Shown: positions 42,701 to 52,900 of the stretch, in pieces
How positions within the stretch are numbered: position 1 is the first letter of the stretch
How the letters are laid out: each line of letters starts with the position of its first letter
Assembly (NCBI GenBank): GCA_037903475.1
Contig: JBAJFG010000445.1
Span: forward strand, 744,001-808,000
DNA length: 64,000 nt
Reading direction: 5' to 3'
Source of the DNA: Ancylostoma caninum
Lineage: Eukaryota; Nematoda; Chromadorea; Rhabditida; Ancylostomatidae
Made by a program: the position numbers and the translations under genes
The notes under the pieces: model-generated
Told to the model about the DNA's origin: nothing
What the model saw: only the letters and a program-made list of their open reading frames with translations
The model's database searches: none

Positions 42701-43233
42701 ACACGACTCGCGATGGTGATCCGCTGCAGTTCTACGTCCTTTAACGACATGAAACACAGGGAATGGGAACTCGGAAATTCCGGTCGTTCTTCTTATAAAT
42801 TTCTTTCAAAATGAGGAATGAAAAAATATTCGGAAATCTGTGTATCAGAGAGTTCTCCATGAGCCCTTCCACAAAATACCAAAAATTAGGCAAGAGTAGT
42901 TCTTCAGTACATTTATAAAGACGTCGAAGCTTCAGCGCGCATTTCAAATTTACCACCCTGATAAATGCCAATTAGTATAAGAAGAGCACTGCAATTCACG
43001 CACCATTTTGAGCAGCACACTGATAATTGAATAGTTTACCTGAGGTTCAAGTGGTCAACTATTGCCGCCGATAAATTGTGAGCTGCTACGATAGCTTCAT
43101 TTTTCAATTTTTCTGAAACTTTTGCATTTTGTCAAAGTATTTGTTGTGATAATGGTAGGCTTCACGTACCTTGCTCTTCTTTGCGCAGTACTTGCTTTTG
43201 TTGATGTTCCTTTAGCATTGCAGAAAGTGACAT
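39800..43233 (-). CDS. blos-1: BLOC-1 subunit 1 (BLOC1S1 / GCN5L1)
   Basis: Four minus-strand exons keep frame: 43,170-43,233, 43,040-43,112, 40,006-40,138 and 39,800-39,928, about 132 residues; the human protein is about 125. Family landmarks are SAMLKEHQ at the N terminus, [58 protein letters not shown] and [16 protein letters not shown]. The protein is an all-helical subunit of BLOC-1 and of the BORC complex, which place lysosomes and lysosome-related organelles. The final exon may instead splice after TTATCAAG at 39,844 (a GTAATG donor follows); reading through gives a short divergent tail. A 2.9-kb intron (40,139-43,039) carries short mobile elements. Confidence 0.93.
40325..40563. mobile_element. 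Short TIR element, family C, in blos-1 intron
   Basis: Ends GTCTATTAGCTCCCAGAGGG and the complement of CCCTCTGTGAACTAATAGAC, with inverted similarity running about 55 bp inwards (GATCCGACTTTGTC both sides). A second copy lies at 56,482-56,953. Confidence 0.85.
42440..42650. repeat. Dispersed repeat shared with 24,310-24,640
   Basis: See the entry at 24,310. The shared words include GATTCCAGATATGAAG and AATTTCGGTTCAGTTACCCA. It is intronic in blos-1. Confidence 0.6.
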
Positions 43234-43626
43234 TATTCCTACTGAGCTTCAAAAACCGCTTGCTTTCGGAAACAAGTAGTAAACACGAGTATTTTCAAGC
43301 TACGACGCGTCAGCGCTCGCTATTTCACAGGCGTTCAATGACGTGTTGTGACATTTAATGTTTACACAGCTCATCGCGGTTTAATTAGAATTTTTTATTT
43401 TTGTCGACTTTCATAGTTTTGCTGGTGTATATGCTCTTTCAACTCACATGACCATGTATTTCCAGTTTTCGTTAACAAGTTATTTGAGTTAAACTCTCGT
43501 ACTTTTAAAGAATTATTGAATTGTGTATGTATGGATTTTTACCGTAGCATTTATAAAGAACATCAGATTTTTGCAAAACAGCTCATGGATTCAAGGATTA
43601 ATGTTGCTGCTTCAGATTTCGCTTCA
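43234..43626. promoter_or_regulatory. Divergent promoter region of blos-1 and mrpl-16
   Basis: The two start codons lie 393 bp apart on opposite strands, so both promoters must be within or overlap this stretch. A likely spliced-leader acceptor for mrpl-16 (TTGCTGCTTCAG) ends at 43,615, and one for blos-1 (GAAGCTCAG on the minus strand) lies about 8 bases before its ATG. Confidence 0.5.
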
Positions 43627-45762
43627 ATGAGTTGGGCAGGGCGAAAAGTGCTGCTCCAGGAATTGGGGAGTGTTGTTGCAGGTAGTTGCAGAGGAATGAG
43701 AAGGTATCCGTTCCCGGTAACTTTTGAAAGTAAGTATTTGTTTCGAATATTTTTATTAGTGCTGAATCGATCAGTTTCCATTTTCAGACGTCAAATTTCC
43801 GCCTAATGGTGTTCTGAAGCTTCCAAAGATGCCGCCGGAGCCGTTCTATGATCCAGAGAAGGGGGAGAAAAAGTGAGAACGTTGTTTATATCGACAGATG
43901 TTTTTTTGAGGAGCTTCTCTTGCTCATAATCTGCACTATCTTCCTTTGTATTAGCTGCTTTCTTCAGATATAAAACTACAAAGCGAATGATTGAAGCACG
44001 TGGTGTTGAAGAAGTCCACACCGAACTTATACATGAACAGTATGGTCTTGCCGCTATTTCTGGAGGTTTTATATCAGCTGAGGACTTCAAATTTGTTCAA
44101 GTATGTGTTTTGCAAAATTGCTGCCAGTGATTTATATAGACTCCGTGAGGTTAGTTGACTGACTGCCTGGTTAAAGTTGAGAGTAAGAACCCAAAAATCA
44201 CGGCGGTAAGAGCCTGCGATTGTGCTGATTGGACTCAATGAATACAGCCGTCGGTCCTCGCTCTACTCCATAAAGCCGAATGCGCCCTGTCAACTAACCT
44301 TACAGGGAATGCGTTTATTCACATAATGATTATATTTCAGGAACGTGTTAACAAAAACCTGTTGGATAAGCAATTCGCCATCTGGCGCGTCGATCCTCCA
44401 TGGTTACCAAGAACTAAGAAAGCTCAAGGTACTCGTTTTACCGTATACCAACATACGTAAACCATGATTTATTCGGGAAATTTTCCTTTTAATACTTTAG
44501 CATATGTTCTCAGTCATTTTCCTTGGGTTGGGGTTCACTTTTTGGGCGAATAATGGTGTGCAAAGATGGGACCCAGGTAAAACAGAATCTAGATAGTGAA
44601 TCGCTTTCACGATTTTAACAATCACGCGAACACGGAAGAGAAACGACGAAATTTATTAAATCGAATCGACAATTAGAAAATGCGAACACGAAATCAAAGA
44701 ACGAATAACAAGGGCTTCCAAGAGGTCCGTCCGCGGAAGGGGGCGAGGGCGTCGGGCGTTGATCCGGAAACGATGACGAAAATCAATCCGGGGGAACAGA
44801 TCTCAACCGCCGGGGGAACAGCTCCGGGCCATTCGCTTCTCTCTTATACCGGGGTTTCCCGCACACACATTTAAAAGTGGCGCGCCCTCTTTGCGGGCAC
44901 CTTTTGATCTGCCCTACCGTACAATGGAACCAATCATTCTCCTCGCTATCATTATCCGAAGGTAACCCAAGAGCGAAAACACCACATCGAACATCACATA
45001 ATCTTTTTAAGTCTGTGAATATAGTGGGTACTCGTCGATCATGCTACGTATAATAACTATCACATAGTCGTGTGATGGGTCAGGCTAGTTGTAATAGGTA
45101 CGTAGGCTATCAAAGGAGCGAGTAGTATGATTACGGACACCGTTAAGGCAGCGTAGGAATTTAAGTCCAGGAGGTGAAGGGGGTGGGGGTGTAGGGAGGG
45201 AGGGATTTTTCTTGACTGAATTTGAAGGAAGGGTTCATGTGTGGGTCGGCTTTATATCATTACCACGCTCAACCCAGATTCTGAAGTTTTGGAAGGGTTC
45301 GAGGTTCTTACCTTTTTTTAACCATTCTGTTGATTTAGTTCTCTTTTACACTCATTTGGGATTCTCATTTCAGGCACTCGGCTTGGTGGTGGAAAAGGCA
45401 GTATTCAGCACTATGTAACACCTGTTAAAGCAAAACGAATTATTCTTGAAGTAGGAGGCCACACTACAGAAATCGAGGTTGGTTTGTGCGATTCATCTTG
45501 TTTTTACGCTTATTTCTTATCTACCAATACTGACAACTGTTTCTAGGCACAATCATTCCTGCTTTACCTATGTGAGCGGTTTTCGTTCCCTGTCGAATTT
45601 GTGAGCGAAAAGATTCTGACTGAGAGGAGGGAGGCCGAAAAAGAAATAGCTGAGCATAACCAGAACCCATTTAACTGGGATCGAGTATTGAAATACAATA
45701 TGCAGAATTGCACAAGTTGGCTTTCACACTATGACATCGAATGGAAAGGACGATATCGGTAG
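43627..45762 (+). CDS. mrpl-16: Mitochondrial ribosomal protein L16 (uL16m)
   Basis: Six exons keep frame: 43,627-43,729, 43,788-43,872, 43,968-44,100, 44,341-44,428, 45,374-45,477 and 45,547-45,762, giving 242 residues; the human protein is about 251. The signature [20 protein letters not shown] followed by RIILEVGG is the L16/L10e rRNA-binding core, near the peptidyl-transferase centre of the large subunit. The N terminus is short, basic and Arg-containing ([10 protein letters not shown] and CRGMRRYPF), as expected of a mitochondrial import signal. The last exon adds a family-typical tail after the core. ATG at 43,627 was chosen because an acceptor-like TTCAG lies just upstream. It is probably the first of three head-to-tail genes. 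Confidence 0.93.
44460..45360. other. mrpl-16 intron 4, no gene seen
   Basis: A 945-bp intron with a GC-rich middle (44,720-44,900) unlike its AT-rich surroundings, possibly an inserted element with unrecognised ends, and a G-run-rich patch at 45,169-45,205 (GGAGGTGAAGGGGGTGGGGG) with quadruplex potential. Confidence 0.4.
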
Positions 45763-46170
45763 ATACTGTTTACTTTTAATAGTTGTTTAGCTTTGTATAG
45801 TATTCGATTGATTGTTACCTAGTATTTGTTACAGATAAATGATTAAAGTATACTTTTGGTGTTACACTTCATCTTGTGGTTTCGATCCATTGTTTATTGT
45901 TTATTTGATCTCTTTTCATGCATTCTTCCGTTGTGTGCCACAAATGTACCAATTTCGCTCTTTTGGCTACTCTGATGTTAATCTCTCGACGTGGCTCTCC
46001 TCCCGCGCACCTTTTATCGCGAAATCTACACGATCAACTTTCGCGATGTCGCAGAAAGTTAATATTTTCATTCGTGATTCACTTAATGCACTCGCTACAA
46101 CATGATTTTGCTTGTTACCTCACCGCTTTGAACATCACGTTTTCATTGAAATGAGAACGGTAGCGACTGT

Positions 46171-46180
46171 TGTTTGACAG
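46171..46180 (+). promoter_or_regulatory. Likely spliced-leader acceptor for PGAP2
   Basis: TGTTTGACAG ends nine bases before the ATG at 46,189 and 417 bases after the mrpl-16 stop codon, consistent with a downstream gene of a polycistronic unit, although it would also fit a free-standing trans-spliced gene. Confidence 0.5.
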
Positions 46181-46188
46181 GCAGGAAT

Positions 46189-48609
46189 ATGGCATATGGA
46201 GACGACGACGTGTTATCGTTACCGTTTCGCGTATTTGTATATATCGTAGCAGGACTTCCATTATCTGCTTTGATTATTTGCGTGCTGTGCTCTATTCTGC
46301 TGCATTTTGAACCTGCCACTAGGACGCATTGCGGTGTTGAGAACTGGTAGGACTCTAATCTTAGTAATTTTATTCCTTTTCTTTCTATTGTGGTCCGCTT
46401 CAGGCTTCCATCCATTTCGGCTGCAGTCTCCACATATGCTCCGGAGATGTACATATGGCGAATGTTCATTGCAGTGCATGGAGGTCCGCGACTATTTGTC
46501 GCTTTTGCGTTCAGGTGAAGCTTACCTCGTTCTTGGTCTTTTTTCATTTTATTGGCTTGAAGTGACGTTTGTTGGCTTTTGCACTTACTTATGTTTTCTT
46601 ATATGCTCCTTTACCTTCACTTGGTCGCTCAGTTGCTTCTTTTATTCTGTATTTTAACAATTACAAATTACAAATCAGATGGAGAGTCTGAATGCCAATA
46701 TTTAGTAGATTTTATGAGTTGTTCTGGACGTATTTGCATGAACATCTCTGGCAATTTTGTTACCCCTGAAAAAGTCAGCAGTTAAGCATTTCCATCATTA
46801 TTACTAATTTTTTCTTTGACATAAACTAATTGAGGAATATGACGAGGATTAGGATGTTGTATGTAAACGAAACTTTGTCCCGAGTTTGGTTCTCAACAAA
46901 TTGAGGGAGTGTTTCTCCTGGACATACTGCAGACTTCATCTTGTTGGTTTATACAGGGAACTCCAAACGGACGTAGACAAGGGTGGCGTGGCTCTCTTGG
47001 GCAGAGACATGGGCACTTAGCATGCAGAGCGCCTGCGTCTCTGCCCAAGAGAGCCGCGCCGCGGTCCCGACCCACCGCTTCTGAATCTGCTTAGTACGTA
47101 ATTCCAAGGGTGTCATTAAAGTATTCTACCCATTAAAACATTTCTTGGAACTCTGATTAGTTGCAGACATCTTGTTCCTGTTGGAGATCTGCTTCCAAAC
47201 TTCCATGTACTTGGATCTACTGCCTTTTCAAAAACAAGATGTTTGTCGTTTTGTGACTATTCATTTGCATCGTAATGGAAAGCATTTTCTGAAGAATCGC
47301 AGGGAGTCCGTTATTGGAGACCAATACATTTGGTTTCCCATGTACACCTCCATTAAAAAAAGAAATCTGAACAAAATGGTGTGAAAAAAGGAAATAGCTA
47401 CCTACACTCCCCACCTTAATTTATTGTAACACCTTAATTTCGCATTGTAATGCCTTGTGACAGTATTTACGGTGTTGAATAGTGTACAGTCATAACCCTC
47501 TTTTTCGTAGTCAGCCAGAAAAATATGTACAGTTGGTTTTGTGTCACTATTATTCAGGAGCTATATTTATGTCTGCCTACGTAAGCAACTTAAGCATGTT
47601 AGGCTCCGACTATGTTTCACGTGGAGTATCCTCAGTCACCGTTGCTCAGATGACATCGATATTGATATGTATCATTTGCCAGGGGGTCGTGTTTAACTAT
47701 ACCAACTATGCTTCGTGCAAATAGAAATCGATGCCGCTGGCAACGGGGACATGTGTGCTATACTTGACTCGTGGTACAGCGCAAATAGAAATCGATGCCG
47801 CTGGCAACGGCGACATGTGTGCTATACTTGACTCGTAGTATAGCTGCAGCATTGCTAGGAAATTATAGGATTCTTTCTTGCTACAAAGCTTAAGATCACG
47901 ATTTAATTTTGTTTCAGGAACTATCTATTATTCTCACCATTGCGGCCGTTAACTAGAGTGCGCGTGTTCAGGCTACTTTGTAACGCTGGATGCGTGCTCA
48001 ATATTCTAGAGAACCTATTTCTCCTCGGCCTGACAGCCATCTCTTCTGTTGAGAATCATAGTAAGAAAGAAATTTTATCCCATTAGATTAGTAAATCTTC
48101 TCTTCAATAGCGGAAACATCTCACCATCACATTGAAAGGTATTTTCGTTTGTAATTCATTTTAGTGCTTCACAAATTCTGCTTTATTGGATTCGCTATAT
48201 CAGCTACAATTTACATGTTGCTCAGTACATGGCTGTTCCATTACTCTGGACGTCGGCGTGCAACGAATCTTGTAATATTTTCTGTTTCATTCATTTCCCA
48301 ACTTGGTTCTGATGAATTATTCTTTTTGAGGGTGAGCGCTCACATGAATACAAAATACTGGCATGTTCTGGTTCAATAATCTCCATGGTTCTTGCGATGT
48401 ACCTCTACTGGAGACACAACGCGTACTGTGAACCGGGAGTCTACACGTTGTTTGCATTGGCTGAGTACTGCATCGTGATTTCTAACATAGCTTTCCATTC
48501 GACACTTTACTACGACTTCCACGGTAAAAGCGTCATTCTTGCGCCTTCAGTCGGAGTAGGAACTAGCGGCTACAGCCTATTGCCAACACTCATAGAGAAG
48601 GATACGTAA
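46189..48609 (+). CDS. pgap2: PGAP2 / Frag1-family GPI-anchor remodelling protein
   Basis: Five exons keep frame: 46,189-46,346, 46,404-46,514, 47,918-48,060, 48,165-48,271 and 48,331-48,609, giving 265 residues; the human protein is about 254. Family landmarks are THCGVENWLPSISAAV, MYIWRMFIAVHGGPRL, and the C-terminal RHNAYCEPGVYTLFALAEYC with IAFHSTLYYDF. Hydrophobic membrane segments are seen near residues 15-39, in exon 3, in exon 4 (FCFIGFAISATIYMLL) and in exon 5. PGAP2 acts in the Golgi in fatty-acid remodelling of GPI anchors. The acceptor of exon 5 (48,329-48,330) has a close alternative six bases downstream that would remove two residues. Intron 2 (1.4 kb) holds a palindromic MITE and a tandem duplication. 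Confidence 0.92.
46954..47080. mobile_element. Palindromic MITE, copy 2, one end lost
   Basis: The left end CAGGGAACTCCAAACGG with a TA before it matches copy 1. The arms pair through GGCTCTCTTGGGCAGAGAC and GTCTCTGCCCAAGAGAGCC; the right terminal repeat is not visible. Intronic in PGAP2. Confidence 0.75.
47718..47842. repeat. Tandem duplication, two copies of about 61 bp
   Basis: GCAAATAGAAATCGATGCCG, GACATGTGTGCTATACTTGA and CTCGTRGTAYAGC recur in order at 47,716 and 47,779, with few differences. Intronic in PGAP2. Confidence 0.9.
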
Positions 48610-49300
48610 TTGTGATAAGCATTTTTTTTTTGTTAGATCTGCTGGAAGAATCGCATTGGCGCAGTTTGGTCGGTCTCTCTTGTTCCATTATCTGCCTTTA
48701 TATCAAATTAACCAACATACCATGATTCGTAGAAACTCGAACTTGTCCAGTTATATTTCTAGCTTCAGAAGTGGTTTTCATACTTCCCGGCTTTGCTCTT
48801 TGCAGTCTTTTTGCATCGCAAATTTCCATCTGCTGCCGAAAACCACGAGGAGCTGCTCTTTGGCCCCACAATAGTTCTATCCATTATTTTGGATTCTTTT
48901 CAATACTACCACCATGAGGACATCGATATTCCAAGAACTGTAGCCAGGGGGGGGGGGTATGTTTGTTGATAAGTACACAGCCATGAGACGTGATGTTCAG
49001 CTTGAAATTGGAAAGAATAACCTTTTGTTCATACTGAGGAAAATTTTACACTAGCGAGCTTTCTGCTTTTTACATTTTCCACTTTTTTGACGCTTTATCG
49101 GAGGATGTGCCCACTGATTTTTTGTACGTATTGAAGCAAATCCAAACAATCCAGGGCTTGATTGAAGTTCTAAAGCTTCACTTCTGAAACTGAGAGCTCT
49201 CCTGTTAAGAGTCTAAGTTGAAGAAATAGTATTGCATGGATTGTTGGCCAAACTTGCCTAAATATGTTAAGTTCAGTTGTTATTCACATTTTTTTACATA

Positions 49301-49498
49301 CAGGAAGCTCCAAATGTCCGCAGTCAAGAGGGACGTGGCCACGACGCGGCTTTGGACAGAGACACAGGCGCTCGGCATGCTGCCACTGGTTGTCTGCAGA
49401 GTCAGAGAAGCCAGAGGCAGCATAGAGAGCGCCTGTGTCTGATCAAGGAGCCGCGCCGTGGCCACGCCCTCTTGACTGCGGACATTTGGAGCTTCCTG
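49301..49498. mobile_element. Palindromic MITE, copy 3 (198 bp)
   Basis: Ends CAGGAAGCTCCAAATGTCCG and the complement CGGACATTTGGAGCTTCCTG are exact inverted repeats, flanked by TA. The arms include GCAGTCAAGAGGG, GTGGCCACG and GAGACACAGGCGCTC paired with GAGCGCCTGTGTC. It lies between PGAP2 and LYAR. Confidence 0.9.
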
Positions 49499-49976
49499 TA
49501 TGGTATTTGGCAGAGCTCTTTTACGTTCATAGTGACCTTTACAAATAGTAGTTGACCCCTTTTCTTTGATGAAGATGTATGTGTTGTTTTTTTGCATTGA
49601 GAGTTTTTATTGTAATTCTTTTGCATAATTGAAATCTTAATGTTGTGATTTTATGATCCCATGTATAGAGGTGTAGCGCTTGGTCAGTTTATGTTGTGAT
49701 AGAATTCCGGTCTTATTTATTCTGTTTTCATTGTTTTCTCGTTTCTGGTTTTTTATGGGTATATAATGCAATTTCACATTCTATTCTCTAGGCAAAATGG
49801 TTACGTAGTCGAGGTTTTTGATATCCGTATATTGTTCTGTATAGATTGTTATCGTATGATTCAACTTTCATGAACCTTTCTGAGATATCTCGTCCACATG
49901 ATTATGAGTTCTATCTTCTTGAAATATCTGTGGACGCACCCGTTCTATTTCTGATTGGTAAAGCAACACTGTTTAG

Positions 49977-52900
49977 ATGGTATTTTTCGCATGTGATCAG
50001 TGTGGCGAGTCACTAAAGAAGAATCAGGTAAGGCTACTGTTTTGAGTTATGACAACTCAAGACAAGTTCTGATATTTTGTGATTGTGTAGTGCGGGTCGT
50101 ATGCGAAAATAGCTATCTGTGCGTGAACAAGTGACTCATCCCCGCTCTAAACGTACGACCTCATCGTAATACTAATACATCAGATGCAAATGTAACATTA
50201 GTGCTATCGTCGCATAGAAACACACATACCGACATCAAAATCTCTTTGAGATTTTATACTGCAAAACGTTCAAAATGCTTTTGAAAGGTTTCTGCTGTTA
50301 AGCACTTCCGAAAAGTGTTTTCCAATGAAAAAGCCAGCACTGTGGCTTACAAAAATGACGAGTTCGTTAAACGTCGACCGGTTACGTTGGTGGAAAAATG
50401 GCCTGGGCGCTGTGCATGCTGGTTTTTGGTTCGCTTGCGACGCATGGATGGTGCGGAGAAGCCACTGTCTCCCTGACTGACATTAAAATCCATCCTGTGC
50501 GCGCACGTTGGCGGAACACGGCTGACCCACATCTCTCCTGGCTGGGAGACAGTGGCTTCTTTTCACTAGTATTCTTCTATTCTACCCTTATGATCTTTTA
50601 GGCTGCGTCCAGAGTACGCCAGCGAACTGAGGACAAAACAAGCGGCCGCTGCCATGTGGGCTACACCGGCGGCAACGGCAGCGGCATCCTCATGCAGCCA
50701 GGTCAACTGGTGCGCGCTAGAACAATGTTGTGTACAGACAAAAGTTGGAATAATAGTTTGAGGTGCTCGAAAAGGGAAAAATTTCCTTACATGTCCTCAG
50801 AAAAACTATATATTAGATATAATTACACATATTTACTAAAATTATGATTAACTTACAGAGTTATTTGAACGTCAAGGTGACTCGGGATCGGACTCGTATT
50901 GTTTAGAAATTCTAGCCTTGACCTCACTTCAGAGAGATCGCGAAAATTGCACTAATTTCCTATCCTAATCATTTTTCCGTGAGGATGTAGTGAGATCACA
51001 GTAAGAAACAGAGAAAATATTAATGCTGGCGAGGAAGTGTCAGTCTGATCAGGCACTTTCCCACTTTTCTTCTCAGAAAACCCCGGAAATTTCCTCACTA
51101 ATTGATGAAAGGGTTAATGAGTCTGATAAACGTGAGGATCGTAGCATTTTTACTGTAATACCACTTACGTTAGCCAGGCTATAGCATCTGGCACTGCCAA
51201 TACTTCGATTTCCTTGTCGAAGATTGCATTTTATTTCACTCTTCTACATTATTCCCACCGTAAACTTACGAAAACGGGGTTAGGGTAGAAAACAAATGCG
51301 ACAAATGCGATTTTCGTGATCAGAGCATTCTGTGTTTCTGATAACTTCCACAGATTTGACAGTATAGATCATGAATACATGTATGTATATTCTATAATGC
51401 ATTAAAAGTTGATAGTACTTTTGATACTGCACAAATAGCGGCTCTTCAGATGTTCTCATTCACTTTTGATTCTGAACTCATTGTCTATAGCAGCGAGAAA
51501 TTGCAAATTTATTATTATCTTCAGGCTAATGTATAAATACTTCAACATATGCCATATACTTCTCAGTATGAAGTAAATCTCCTGAATTGAGGATCAAGAC
51601 GCTGGCGTGTGCCGCTGATGAAGCCCATCCGAGTGGACTACACGAGCGGCTGGTGTCACAGCGGCATGAGCGGCGTTGGCGGCGCGCGCCAATGTAGCCA
51701 GCGGCATGACCTGGCGTACTCTGGACAAGCGCAATTACTATGGACGCGCACTGGCGCGGCCCCGGATTCCAGCGGCCGCTGATGTAGCTGGCGGCATGCC
51801 GCTGCCTGCAATCAATACGCATGCGATGTATGCCTGCCGCGGCGTGCTCTGGACCTTGCTGGCGTACTCTGGACGCAGCCTTACCACTCACTAGTATCCA
51901 ACTGGTAGACATCATACAGTTAGTTCTGTCCCCACAACAAAATCACTGTTTTCGTCCAAACTTTGGTTAAAGGAGTTGTTTGATGCGCAGATCACGAAAA
52001 TCCTTTTAGGATTGTGGTAGTTGTACGGTGGAAACGACACCTCATGAAATTTTTTGAAACAGTGGGTTTCTTTGACAATGATTATCCTGGGAAGGAACCA
52101 AGTTTATTTAACAAGCACTGCCCACTTCCTTTCAGAACTGACTGGCACTGACTTCCGCTTCATAACAGCGATCCCAGATACATACAGTGCTGTACAAAAT
52201 GGATTCTTCGTACAAAATGAATGTGATTTTCGTGACCAACGCATCGAACAACTATTAAGGGCGGAATTTGGGCAACATTCTTGGTTTTGATATTTCTGGG
52301 AGGGGCCCATCCAAATAGTAGTAGTAGCCTAGTAATTAAATACTGGTGAGTGGTAGAAGAATATTAGGGTACAACAGTAAAATACTATCGAAAGGAAGTC
52401 ATTATGTGCGTAATAGGAGGGATATGGACCAACCCGGTTCCAGCAACGCGAGCATACGGTAAATTTTAACAATGACAATCATGGAGACAGTGGCTTCTTG
52501 CGGCACTTCAGGCCGCGGAAAGGTGCAATCGTGATTGACACTGTCTGTAACAGGATGTATTTACACATATACGATACAGACTGTATACAAATACGATCGT
52601 CGTCTCCTGGCGATTCCATTCTTTTCAAACTCTGGAAAACGAGTCCCGTGGCAGTACTTCCCACGGATTCAAGAAAATATCCTGCAGGTCACAGGTGTTC
52701 ATCACTTACGGTTACTTTTTCGTCGTCAAACGGTCGATGATTTTATGCAGCAGTTTTGACCACGCATGTGGAACGGTGTCTTTTTTTGCGTTCCGTCGGA
52801 GTGGACAGGTTTCATGCTGTATTATGTGTATCGTCAGCACTTACATCATTTGTACTCATTCTTCATCAGGGAGACATTTTCTTCTTAAGGTTGTGGAAAT

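Noticed and set aside
52089..52290. Possible LYAR or other exon around 52,100-52,290
   Set aside because: The true second LYAR exon is at 52,922-52,989; this stretch lacks the zinc-finger residues and fits no neighbour.
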